Notes under the pieces: generated by a model
Told to the model about the DNA's origin: nothing
The model's database searches: none
Seen by the model: the letters and a program-made list of their open reading frames with translations, nothing else
Made by a program: the position numbers and the translations under genes
Origin: Folioceros fuciformis
Lineage: Eukaryota > Anthocerotophyta > Anthocerotopsida > Anthocerotales
DNA length: 64,000 nucleotides
Reading direction: 5' to 3'
Assembly: GCA_049999805.1 (NCBI GenBank)
Contig: JBNGIO010005880.1
Span: forward strand, 45,391 to 109,390
Shown: one piece after another, positions 24,426 through 35,401 of the stretch
Numbering within the stretch: position 1 is the stretch's first letter
How the letters are laid out: each line of letters begins with the position of its first letter

Positions 24426-26039
24426 ATGCTACAATATATGAAAGAGGAAGACCAAGCCTATTTTTCCTATTGTGAACCATCTTTGACTTTGAAACCAACC
24501 ATTGTGTGCGAAAAAGGAAAAGTGTATATAAATAGTATAGTGCAATATAGTATATCAAGGTGTAGTATATCAATGGTTTATTTCCAGTATAGTATTATAA
24601 TATTATCAACACATGCTTGCAAAATATATTTTTAAATAAATATAATGGTCTATATTATTTTCAATCTTTATGTATGATGTATGCATGTAAGAGATGTAGG
24701 TATGGAAGGAGTAGATTGATGGTAGGAAAATTTGAAGTGTAAATTCAAAATTCAAATCTTGATTTCCAGTTCCAAATTTTAAATGTATGAATTCAAATTT
24801 CAAACCATAGCCATAAATGTAACAGGCACTTGAATTAACCAGAAAGCTGTGCACAACAATCAAGGTAAACCTGAGATAAGATAAGAGTTACCAAGCTAGG
24901 TATGGAACCTCCATAAGTGTAACATAAAATGTAGCAATCATCAATGTTAGACTTAAAGACACCTTAGTGGTTCTACTTTATCGAGAGTGCAATGTAATGT
25001 AACAAGGATGGGAGCACCACCTCAACCTAGTCCTCTACAAAAGTGCAACATCATGTAATAATGCATCATAACCAGTTCCTATCAAAATTGTAATAAACTG
25101 TTTCAAACTAATCCATCCTTGTGGTGGCTCATATCTACATCAACTGCTGAAGTAAAGAAGTGCATTCATAGCTTCTTAAGCATTTTAAGTCGAGCAACAA
25201 CAAGGTTTAGGAAATAAGATTTGTATCTTGCACTCTTAACATTATTTTTATTAGTATCATAAATAATAAATTTTATTAGACTATCCTTCACAATAACTCT
25301 ACGTTAAAATACATACCTTAGTTGTTATATTTTACAATAAAATTTTCACCAATAAAAAGATCACAACAGAAGTCTTTCTTAGTTTAGAGAAATTTCAGCA
25401 TATATTAAGTTTGTGGTGTTTTCATGGTTTGTAATTTGTTCCATTTCAAGGCAAGTATAACACCTCTTATTTGGGAGTACAAGACTTTATGAAACATATT
25501 TATGAACACAAGACTATAGTGATGAATGCAAAGTTCATTTTTAGTTCATTCTACACTATGGTCATATCACATCATTCCTATCATCTTCCATCCAAGACAT
25601 TAGTGTGTAGCATGCTAGTTTGTAGTTATCTTATCATTAAACTCACTTAAATTTTTTCTTGTTTCAAGCACATCTTTAATAGATATTCATAGTATACACA
25701 TTAGCTTGCCACATCCAAAAAGAAGGTCATGGCCGAGGACACAAAGCAATGAATGTAATTCAAGTTATAGTCCACTTTTAATGTTAAAGTATATCTTGTT
25801 CAAAAATATCATCACGTAGTTATGCATTATGTACATATCTAACAATACGTTATTCTAAAAAAAAATTCTAATCTCATATATTTCTTTAACTTTCCATTGT
25901 ACCTTATATAAAGATGATAAATTTTAAAAATATATCACAACATATCTAAATATCATATTAATTAGCATAACATATTCCCAAAAAAAAATCTCATCAAGAT
26001 TCAATGCAAAATTTTGGTATATGAATACACATCCAACAT
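24426..26039. other. AT-rich gene-free DNA
   Basis: No coding block or RNA gene is seen. Base composition shifts sharply to AT-rich at about 24.43 kb, and the sequence stays AT-rich to about 32.6 kb apart from the genes inside. Confidence 0.5.
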
Positions 26040-27906
26040 TTAATATTCCCTTGTAAGAAATTCATCCAACTCCGCATCATCTGCATTATTTCCATCTCTA
26101 TCCTTCTTAAGATTTCGTCTCTTTCGCCAAATATAGGATCGAAACATAATAGGAGGCCCTTTTCTTTTAAAAATAGGAGCTCTAGCACGAGCTAAACTTC
26201 GTTGTCTCCTTTCCTCTTGTTCCTGTTTTTGTTGCAGCAATTTGGCTGCTCGCATTCTATACCTTCTTTCCTTCTCCCTTATCTTTTCAGTTTGAATCAC
26301 GAAATCCACAGGGATATGTTCAATTGTGGTTAAACATTCTTCCAACTTGGCTTCTATGTTTGTGAGCATTTGAAGTGTATTTTGAGATACATCATAGTCT
26401 AACCCACATCTTGGGTATATTTCTATCACCTTACCTGCAATCTGCTCAAAAGTGACCGCATGTTTCTTATCCTCAACGTTTACAGTGGTTTGAGTTTGAA
26501 GGGTTTTGTGCCTCTCCTCTTCATTCTGGATGGCCAGCTCCAAGTCCTTCAGTTGTGAACGAAGGTTCGCTATCTTGGTGTCATTTTTCATGTGCGTAGC
26601 TTTATACTTGGTTTGGAGTGACTCAAGAGCATCTTCAGTATCTTGGCTCTGCTGCATCAGAGCCAAATTTTCCCCCTCCAATTCTCCAAACAGTTCCAGT
26701 AATTGATTGGGTTGTTCAAAGTACATTTTTTCCTCTAACTCATCTTCAATGTCACTTTCTTCTTCATCCTCATCGTTGTCCATACCAAGTATTCTAACCG
26801 ACATCTTCTCAGCGCGATCTAACTTTTGTGCACGTTCTATGTTCTTCTGTGCACTTTCTTGAGCTTTCTTCTCTTTGAGCTCTAGAATCATCTCTTGTCT
26901 CAACAATTTTTGCTCGTCTAGCCACTCTTTTGGAGTAAGGCTGACCAGGAAGTCTTTGTATTTTTTGCAATCCTCGAGTTGTTCCTCGAGTTTGTTTACA
27001 TCGCTGCGAAGCATTGCAATGATACCATTAAGCTTCTTGATTTNNNNNNNNNNNNNNNNNNNNNNNNNNNNNNNNNNNNNNNNNNNNNNNNNNNNNNNNN
27101 NNNNNNNNNNNNNNNNNNNNNNNNNNNNNNNNNNNNNNNNNNNCATCAAATTGTATGGTGTCTTCTTCCAACATGTCTTCACTCTTTCTCAATGCTTCCT
27201 CCCGTTGAAAAGTTTTATCTTCAAGTTTTCTGATTTCAGCGCGCTTTATGTCAAGGCTCATTTGTACAAGAAATATTTCTCTCTTTTTCTGGATGAACTC
27301 TTTCATATTTTCTTTCTCTCTATGGTAATGACTGGTTTGAAGAATTGGAGTCACTGGATTTTCTTCCATCACTTTTGCCATTTCTATATCCATTTGCTTC
27401 AGAATGCTTTTCAATGCATTTGAGCCGATTGTAGCACCCATCCTTGAAGCAAATGTTGTTCTCTCTGCAAGTGGCAGAGCTTGGATTCGCTTGATTTCTT
27501 GCCTCTCTTTGATTTTCTCTTCGGCTCTAATTTGAAATACTTTCTCATCAGGTGGCATGACAAATGGTATTTCAAACCACTCGTTGCAGAGTATCTCATC
27601 TTTGTCCATTTGCTCAGAAGATGCAGCATTTTCATTTTCAAGAGGTGGTGATTGCCAACTACTTTCTCCAATTCCAACTTTATCCTTTGTATGATTTGCA
27701 CTACTATCATGGCTATGCAGGGAAGTGGGTCTTGATGGAAGTTGGAGAGAGGTTGAAGTTGTATCAGAAACATTATCATTGCTACATGATCTAGCATCCG
27801 ATTTAGTTGAATTAACTGATGTTATGTCCGGTTCATTTTGTTTAAGAGATGGACTTGCTCTTGAGTCTGGCACAAGTGATGCTCTATTAACTACGGGAGC
27901 TGACAT
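26040..27906 (-). CDS. CFAP100: Cilia- and flagella-associated protein 100 (CFAP100/CCDC37), with assembly gap
   Basis: One continuous minus-strand coding block runs from the ATG at 27906 to the stop at 26040, broken only by 100 Ns (27044-27143). The two halves lie in different frames, which the placeholder gap explains. Family blocks are VMPPDEKVFQIRAEEKIKER, ERTTFASRMGA, KKREIFLVQMSLDIKRAEI, then after the gap a long coiled coil with YKDFLVSLTPKEWLDEQK, an acidic stretch DNDEDEEESDIEDE, and the late GPPIMFRSY. CFAP100 forms part of the MIA complex that tunes inner-arm dynein f in flagella (Chlamydomonas FAP100). In plants it should act only in motile sperm. No intron is visible, unlike most genes here, so a retrocopy that stayed functional is possible. 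Confidence 0.88.
27044..27143. other. Assembly gap (100 N)
   Basis: Exactly 100 Ns lie inside the CFAP100 coding region. The fixed length suggests a placeholder of unknown true size, so a missing exon segment or even an intron could be hidden here. Confidence 0.99.
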
Positions 27907-30448
27907 GGTGATGGTTATTGTATCATATGTAGTTGAAAATTAAATAATAAAAATATTATTAATTAAACCCAAAACCTAAACAATATTTTAATTTACTTGA
28001 CTTAATTTTATTTTATATATAATTCTTTAGAGGGCCCTATGTTAAGGTACCCTACCTTTTCTCTCCTCCCTAGTCATTACCTACTACTTAGATCTTAATG
28101 TTAGAATGATAGCCAATTTTAAAATATTAGAATGTTCTATCTTTCTGGGATTAACTATGGAGTCTTGAAAAACAAAGTACCCTAATTATCATTGGAGGTT
28201 TGAGATGTTTTGTTCTTTGCATTTGAATCTCATCTTGAAAGTTTATGGTGTTGAAGGTTGTATCCCTTACTTTTGAAGCTCCTCTTAAAGGTTGTGTTTT
28301 TCAATTCACTTTGTAAATGCTTTATCATTGCCAAAAGATAGGCACCACATATGAAAGTGTGGTTGATACGTTCTTGGGGATATGGTATGTTTTAACACAA
28401 GCCTTGATAAACCCTTGAGAGTAGTCCTTGTTCTAAAGCCTTGTGGGTGAGTTTCAATTATAAGGAGAATGAGCATTACTAGACTGGGACATGGGGGTGT
28501 GTTGATGAAGCCAAGTCTCACATGTCATAGGGAAGCAAGGATCTCAGTAGTGAGAGGTGATGTGCTTGTGGGCTAAACAACAAGCAAGTAAACATACTTC
28601 ACTTCTAACATGCGCAAGTCACGTTCAAGCAAGCAATCCTTCGAAAGAACATCTCCCGACATGGAACCAATCATATCTTGGTTGAACCTTATCATATTTT
28701 CGAAGTAGTTGTATTTTCTTCTTTCTTTTGTGTTCTATTATAAGCATAGTTCATTCAAAGTTCCTTGGTTTGTTGGGTGAGAAATAAAATGGAGTCAAAT
28801 AGTCCTCACCATGTAGAACTTCTTGTCTAATAAAGCACTCCAAGCAACTTTGAATACGATGGATCATGGACTAATGTAGTTGACAAGTCAAGACTCCGAT
28901 ATGGCAAATCGAGGCAAGGGCAATCGCTATGTACTTGACAAGTCAAGACTCCAACATGGCAAATCGAGGCCCGGGCAATTGCTATGAAGCGTAATCGTCG
29001 AGGGATAGTTGCAGCGTAAGCTGTTGAAGCTTTACTCTACTACAGACTAGGTGGCCAGAAGGTGGTAGGCAGCGTTAGTTAATGCCCTGCAAGCGGTTTA
29101 GACTCCACTTCTACCTTCATCTCCTTCTCCTCTACATCTCGTACTTCTCCCTTATTTAGGGCTATCTCGTCGATATTTGACCACCCAAGGAATTGATAGC
29201 CCAAGGATAGTTTGTGGAGCCTAGCAAGGAAGTTGGTAGAGTCTAACATCCGAACTCACAACTACCTCGACTTTACCCCTTAGCTCAAGGAGGTAGGTGA
29301 CTTGGTTGAGCAAGTGGACCTAAGAATTTTCTAGGCTTACTGGAACATTTAGAATGCCACAGTACACAAGTTTGCATGAAATCTTTTGGCCTACGCACAG
29401 GGGAAGATGTGCTCTAAATAGATTCACAACAACCCCATGCATGTTATGGACCATCTAGATACTAGAAGTGGTATGTGAATGAGTTGCGATATAGTGGGTT
29501 GGGTTGTACTTGAGTGCCCACGGAATAAAGAGGAATTGGCCATGACCACAAAGTTTGTTGCTTCCTAGTTAGCAAAACAACTGTAGCCTCGATTCCATCC
29601 ACCGGTTCGCAACCACAATCGTAACATGAGTTCCACCTCGAGGCACTAGAAGAGATGGGGGACTTTGTGACATGCCTACAATGGCAATAACAAGAGATAG
29701 CGATGCAACTACATCTAGGATTAGCACCTGCAGCTTGGCCACATAGGAGACTTCCAACCCTAGCACACTAACACCTCATTTTCAAGCTTCTTGAGCCAGC
29801 ATGCCAAAGGAATGACAATCCTGTAATAGGCACCATAACTCTTATGAGCAACCATGAATCAAAACCTAAGGATGCAGGTAGGGGGTTACAACCCACCTTG
29901 TCAAGATGGTCCAATGTAACAAATGCTGTTTGTCCATGGTTCCAAGTATAGAGCCCTTGGTCAACATGTTTGACTTGCATGCATCAAACCATTAGTAAGA
30001 GATGGAACCGCGAGTCTATTTAAAGTAGTTGTTGAATGAAGAAGGTTAATAAATCCCACACAACAAAAATATGTAAACCTAAACAAAACAACGGTAGAAA
30101 GTTGCACCAAATTCATGCAAGCTTCAGTTTTCCTTTAGAAGGCAGCCTTCAGCTAAATGATCCTAATTACAACGTAGCTAAATTGGAGCTGAAATAGCCC
30201 GGATTCATTACATCCAGAAAAGACAAATGAGGTCTAACTCTTGTAAAGGTTCAGGTTCAAGTCTTGTAATAGGTTCACACACGCAGCAACACATGGCTAA
30301 TTTAGTGTAACAAAATGGAATTGTCATTGTGGCTTAATTAATGTTTGCTACAATGTACAAAGTCATTATCAATTCCACAGCCATGAAAACTATAGTTATT
30401 CTTCAAGAACGATAGTCCACTAGAACAATTTACGGTTGACCATCTTTT
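27907..30448. other. AT-rich gene-free DNA with a 55-bp duplication
   Basis: No coding block is seen over 2.5 kb. A 55-bp direct duplication lies at 28882-28986 (each copy starts GACAAGTCAAGACTCC). The segment 28.9-29.5 kb shares short pieces with the decayed element at 19.9-20.3 kb, for example GCGTAATCGTC and, inverted, GGAATTGATAGCCCAAGGA. It is therefore probably another relic of related repeats. Confidence 0.4.
28882..28986. repeat. 55-bp tandem duplication
   Basis: Two adjacent imperfect copies, each with GACAAGTCAAGACTCC and GGCAAATCGAGGC. Non-coding. Confidence 0.75.
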
Positions 30449-31279
30449 TTATAAGAACCTCTCTCCACGAATGCGTCGTGCCAATTGCATGTCTTTGGGC
30501 ATTATAGTAACCCTCTTAGCATGGATGGCACAAGTGTTGGTGTCTTCAAAGAGCCCTACAAGATAGGCTTCACTTGCTTCTTGAAGGGCAAGAATTGCAT
30601 GGCTCTGAAATCGCAAGTCGACCTGTAGACATGCATATAATCTAACAAGTCAAGCAAAACTTCAAACTTACAACAAAAATAATGTAGACATGCATATAAT
30701 CTAACAAGTCAAGCAAAACTTCAAACTTACAACAAAAATAATATAAACCATAATATCGTTGATTACAAACAACTATGCATGTACAATTTCGCAAGGAAAT
30801 CTAGCATTTCAAAGACCAACACATAGCATTATTATAACATGAATCCAACTATAAGAGGTTGCTTGTTGTACCTTAAGGTCATGGGCAATCTCCTTCACCA
30901 AGCGTTGGAAGGGCAACTTTCGGATTAATAACTCCGTACCCTTTTGGTACTTCCTTATCTCACTGTACAACATATAATATACAACACACATCTCCGCAAC
31001 TCTTAAGATCATTCAGTACAAGCTGATGTACATTAAAGAGCTTAACTAAGGAGTTTCCATGCATACACAAAGAATGTGTGAAAGAAAGCTATTACACATA
31101 ACCTTCTCTTAATGCTTGTAGAGAGCTTACCGAAGAGCCACGACTCCAGGACGATAGTGACGTGGCTTCTTGATGCCTCCTACCATTTGACTTTTCCCCT
31201 TAGTAGCCTTGGTGGCAAGTTGCTTTCTTGGACCCATACCACCATTGCTCCTACGGGCAGTTTGCTTAGTGCGAGCCAT
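30449..31279 (-). CDS. Divergent histone H3 variant (H3.3-derived) lacking K9, K14 and K27
   Basis: Three exons, 31279-31131, 30962-30872 and 30622-30449, join with clean GT-AG introns to give 137 aa including Met. The histone fold is complete: [56 protein letters not shown] and [18 protein letters not shown]. Tyr41, His87 and Leu90 (Ala=1) are the plant H3.3 signature, and interrupted coding is usual for H3.3 genes. The tail reads [20 protein letters not shown]9 is Arg, T11 Asn and K14 Met. The A25-T32 stretch is TKGKSQMV, so position 27 is Gly and the ARKS motif is gone. K4, K18, K23, K36, K37, K56 and K79 remain. The C terminus is ERFL instead of ERA. The fold residues are kept, which argues for a functional protein. 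CENH3 is ruled out because there is no loop-1 insertion and no long tail. Confidence 0.92.
30624..30742. repeat. 59-bp tandem duplication in H3 intron 2
   Basis: Two nearly perfect adjacent copies of a 59-bp unit starting TGTAGACATGCATATAATC. On the coding strand the duplication sits directly against the 3' splice site of exon 3, so branch-point and polypyrimidine signals may be doubled. Confidence 0.9.
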
Positions 31280-32009
31280 AGTATGCTTAGTATGAATTGA
31301 GGGTGTTCTTATCCGGTTAAGTAATGTCTTGTATAGAGCAAAAGCTTAGTTTCAGATCTAAAAAGCTAGTAGGTCTAAGATATTTACATATGTGTGCAAC
31401 TAGTGCATATATAGGCATAAGGATCTAATAGTGCTAATAGAAAAGCACCCTAGTTAGAATATTTCTCGGAATAGATCATTCCTTCTTCATTCTAAAAGGA
31501 TTCAAGAAAAAGTAATGTATTCATAGTATTAAAATAGTATTTTTTTATATTTTAAATTATTAATAATAAGATGTGAATATTTTGATAGTTAGAATCATAT
31601 AGATACTATGAGTATATTATTTTTTTCTAGAATCCTTCTCCTTGAAGAAGGAATGATATATTTGAAAAATATAAATAAAATTTCTATTTTATACCAAGAA
31701 AGAGGAAGTGTTACATTCATGAAGAAAGATGAACGAAGTAAGTGCATGTAGGTACATCATACGAAAGATAAAAACAATTGATACACATAGATGGAGGAGA
31801 ATGCAGCTATGAGTAGCTAATTACTAAGAAAATTACACATGTTTGGAACAATGTGTAATCCTGTACATGAACTTGGATCACAAATTAAGTTAAATATTAT
31901 TAGTGTGATAATTTTTTATGCTTGTAGCAAACGTCTCTCTTAAGTTTAGCTAGTAGAGTAATATGGTAATACATTTTAGTTGATACAAAAGCAAACTTTT
32001 TCTATGTGT
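31280..32009. other. AT-rich spacer upstream of the H3 gene
   Basis: This is the promoter side of the histone gene and the 3' side of the DUF26 gene. No further gene is seen. Several ATTATTAATAATA-like runs occur around 31.55-31.62 kb. Confidence 0.4.
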
Positions 32010-32468
32010 CTAATCAGCTGCACTAACGTCATAACCAAGATAACAATCTGCGAGATGGAAACATACTGTAAAAGAATCTTTACATAACCGAGTAAAAATA
32101 ATGTGCTGGATGTATTGAATACAAGTACGACATTGAAGTGGAGTTATCATAGTCGAATGACCAAGAGAGCAGTAGGCATTACCTCTTGCTCTTATGATGC
32201 TTCCACCAAGCTTAAGTGTTAATGGACGAGGAGTGTTTGGAAAAGTGTGATAAGCTTCTTCTACTAGTGAAGAAACTAAAATTTGAACTAAGACTTGTAA
32301 CTTTTGATCCACAATTTGTCCATCACAATACATTTCTTTTATTGTTGTATTGGGTGGAAGCTCGGGACCATAAAGAGAGAATGCAAATCCGTTAGCAACA
32401 TTGATGAAAATAACATAGTATATATATACATAATAAACTATATATAAAAACAGATTTGAAGAAGCCAT
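32010..32468 (-). CDS. Secreted DUF26 (Gnk2-type) cysteine-rich protein
   Basis: A single exon encodes 152 aa from the ATG at 32468. A very hydrophobic, Tyr/Ile-rich N terminus of about 30 residues acts as signal peptide or anchor. The rest carries one DUF26/Gnk2 domain: an early MYCDGQ cysteine, GNAYCS, then QCRTC, LCKDSF and HLADCYLGYD. The final Cys pair is 12 residues apart, as in ginkbilobin-2. The C-X8-C-X2-C core is stretched to C-X12-C-X2-C, and one extra Cys is present, so disulfide pairing may differ. Known family roles are mannose binding and antifungal defence, plasmodesmal proteins, and ectodomains of CRK kinases. No kinase domain follows. Upstream spacing to the DBP5 gene is about 0.5 kb. 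Confidence 0.7.
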   Translation of the reverse strand: MASSNLFLYIVYYVYIYYVIFINVANGFAFSLYGPELPPNTTIKEMYCDGQIVDQKLQVLVQILVSSLVEEAYHTFPNTPRPLTLKLGGSIIRARGNAYCSLGHSTMITPLQCRTCIQYIQHIIFTRLCKDSFTVCFHLADCYLGYDVSAAD

Positions 32469-32966
32469 TCTCACTTATATATATGTGCCAATTGAATTCC
32501 TTGGCATAACACCTGGTAGTGGATTTGTTTCGTGAATGTAGAATCTCTAGATCCAAATCGGTGTGCATATAATTTGGTGGAACTCGTAAACACCGTGCAG
32601 ACTCTGGTGCCCTAATTCGTGAAACGAAAACAAGCTACTGCCGTACCTGAGACCGAATTCCCAGATTCCTCTGCCGTATGAGTAGTGAAGCACTTTGAGA
32701 ATTTTGCTGTCGTCAGAGAGATTTCCCGCTGTTTAGACTCTCACTCAGCGGCCACGCCTAAACCTTTTCCAGCTGGCATACATTTCAACGAAAACATCAA
32801 TATTGTAGACACACAGCTGCTGCACTCCGCGGAGGTCCTGCTTACGGTAGAATCTGCCAAGAAAACTTGCGACGACTCCGCTGAGCTTAGGATACCGGCG
32901 AGTTCAGCCCACCGAACTACAATAAAATCTAGATGCATTTACGCAGAGCTGTCTGTGCGGCAGCGG
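32469..32966. other. Spacer between DUF26 and DBP5 genes
   Basis: No gene is seen. AT-rich composition gives way to the GC-moderate gene-dense part here, at about 32.6 kb. The sequence contains the DUF26 promoter and the DBP5 3' UTR. Confidence 0.4.
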
Positions 32967-35401
32967 TTATGCCAGACCAGCCTCCTTCAATACTGCTTCG
33001 AATGCGTCGTCGTCGTTATATTGTACCTGAAATAAGGAAGAACAACATACATGTGGGGCTTAGAATACAGAGAAAGACGTCAACAAGCGCTGTGACTGCA
33101 TGCAAGTAAGTGCAAGACCCCTTACATTCGGAATAATGCGGTTGAAATGGCGTGCGATTTTGTCGAGATCTTGTTCATCCTGCTCACTCACCACCAAATT
33201 GAAGGCAGCACCTGGTAAAAGACCCATTCTCCAGAGGTTAGCACTCTGAAGCCAAAGAGACAACTTCATCAACAAGCCTAATGTTATGAAACTGTATGTA
33301 CCTTTGCGACCAAATCGTCCACTCCGTCCAATCCTGTGTAGATAGACTTCGTAGTCGGGTTCATACGGACGGTTTTGCTTGACCGGAATGTCAAAATTCA
33401 CAACTAAGGTCACCTGCAATTGTACACGAAGACTCACATCCTCTATTTGAGATTGACGAGAGGCAACAAAAACCCTACACAAACGCATGTACTTACTTAC
33501 CTGTGCCTGGTCGAATCCTCGCGCCAGTAAATCTGTTGCTATCAGGATCTTAGTCTCTCCAGACCTAAACTCTCGAATTACGCGATCTCGATCCTCGTGG
33601 CTGAGTCCCCCTTGGATTGAAGTGCACTTGTGTCCATCTGCTTCTAGTTTTCTGTGCAACTCACTGGCACTGCTTCTGCTTCGCACGAAAATGATGGACT
33701 GACCAAGCTTTTCTGCCACTGGAAATATTCGGTCCCTCAATACTTCAATCTTATCCAGCGGGGTAGGACACTTCACTCGATACTGCTTGATTACGTCCAG
33801 TGACAAGTTCTCTTTGGGGACAAAAATAAAGTTCGCTCTCTGGACAGTCCTCAGAGCAAATTGCTTCACTTGCTCACTGTAAGTAGCTGAGAAAAGTAAT
33901 ATCTGCCAGGAGCGCACCACACACAGCTTGCTTCAGCAGATGTGCACCAATTCATATCACAACGGGACAAAAGGGAAAAAATAACAAGACGAGCTTCTAC
34001 CTGGAAGTCTCCTCCTCTGGACCTGCTTACGTCCTTGATGATCCGTTCAGAATCGTCCTTGAAGCCATACTGCAGGTGCCAACGGCAAGTATTACTGAAC
34101 ACCAAACCCTGAGGACGATTACGTTCCGAGAAGAAGTACTCGGCTTCTACGGCTGAAAAGGTCAAGCTAATCTCCCATGGCAAAACACCTCCATAACTCT
34201 CAAAATAAACATGGGCATGCCTTCCTCGCACACCTGATCTAACATATGGTCTGCTTCATCGAAGACAAGCACTCTGATAGTTCTGGTATTCAGAATCTTA
34301 TCCTTCGTCATCCACCTCTTCAAGGTACCCGGAGTGCCTATCACAACCTGATCCACCACTACCCCACGCCTTGTAGAGGAAAGCAAACTAGACTCAGTTG
34401 GAATAGCAAGCACCGATGTGATGCCAGTATACTTTCCCATTCTCAGCAAAACCTCCTGATTCTGCACACACCAAAACCTTCCTGTGAAACATGACCGATA
34501 AGCACAACCCGAGCGGCGGCAGCGCCAACACCACCATCAATCTACCACGTAGTAACACTGCCACTTTCCAGGCCAGCAGTTCCAAGCCACCACCCACACA
34601 GACCTGAATAGCCAGCTCCCTAGTCGGACAAACACAGAGAGCCTGCGGAGCTCTCAAAGTGGGATCCACTCGGCTAAGCATCCCAAGCACAAAGCACGTG
34701 GTTTTTCCTGATCCGTTGTGTGCCTGCGCAATCAGGTTCTGATACGGCGGCCTGACTATCATCGGCAAAGTAATCGCTTGAATTTTGCTCGGCCTCTCAA
34801 ACTTCATTTCTGAGTAGATGCCTTGAAGAAGGGCGGGACTCAGCATCAAGTCCTCAAACGAACTAGCCGACTCATACGGAGTGTTGGGATCGGCAAGCAC
34901 TTTCTTGATTTGTGTATCAGGCAACGCTTCCACATCCTCGTTCAGCTGCGGTGCCTGCAAAGCTACCTCAGGCTTGTCCAATTTCTCGCCTTCGTCCACT
35001 TTCAGCGACTCAAGTGCCAGTGCCGCTGTCAGATCTGCCGCAGTCCCCGTTTGAGTCTCCTCTTCCTTTCCATGCACCTTCTCCTTAACCTGGTCCTCCT
35101 CCCCCGCTTTCTCGTTCACCTGCTCCCTCTCCTTCACCTGCTCCTTCCCCGTCACCTGTTCCTTCTCCTCATCCTTCACCTGCTGCTTCTCATCCTTCAC
35201 CTCCTGCCTCTGCTCCTTCTCTTCATCCTTTTCCTTTTCCTTCTCCTTCGCCATCACCGGCGTCCCAACCCGCTCCTTCTGTCCCTGGTCCTCGTCCGCG
35301 ACGGTCACGGCCCTGGTTTCATCTTGGGCTGCGATGTCAGGCGGGTCCACCATCAACGAGACCAACGCCAGACCAGCCAGGTCCTCATCTGACAAGTTCA
35401 T
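32967..35401 (-). CDS. LOS4: DEAD-box RNA helicase DBP5/LOS4 (DDX19 type)
   Basis: Seven exons: 35401-34604, 34461-34234, 34069-34001, 33902-33501, 33413-33302, 33211-33126 and 33026-32967, giving 584 aa. Helicase motifs in order: Q-motif region FERPSKIQAITLPM, motif I AHNGSGKT, Ia PTRELAIQ, GTPGTL, motif II DEAD, motif III SAT, SIIFVRSR, ATDLLARGFD and HRIGRSGRFGRKG. The SFEDLMLSPALLQGIYSEM block and FNRIIPN...FEAVLKEAG end mark the DBP5 subfamily, which removes export factors from mRNPs at the nuclear pore cytoplasmic side with GLE1 and IP6. The N terminus is about 90 residues longer than Arabidopsis LOS4 because of a Lys/Glu-rich low-complexity stretch (KEKEKDEEKE, VKEREQVNEK). It is divergent with CDC20. 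Confidence 0.95.

Noticed and set aside
26040-27906. True frameshift in CFAP100
   Set aside because: The frame change coincides with the 100-N placeholder, so it reflects unknown gap length and not a mutation.
30449-31279. Centromeric histone CENH3
   Set aside because: The tail has canonical H3 length, loop 1 has no insertion and the fold is close to H3.3; CENH3 is far more divergent.
34823-35392. Plus-strand Leu-rich open frame
   Set aside because: Antisense of the Lys/Glu repeat tract of DBP5, which reads as poly-Leu/Phe on the other strand.
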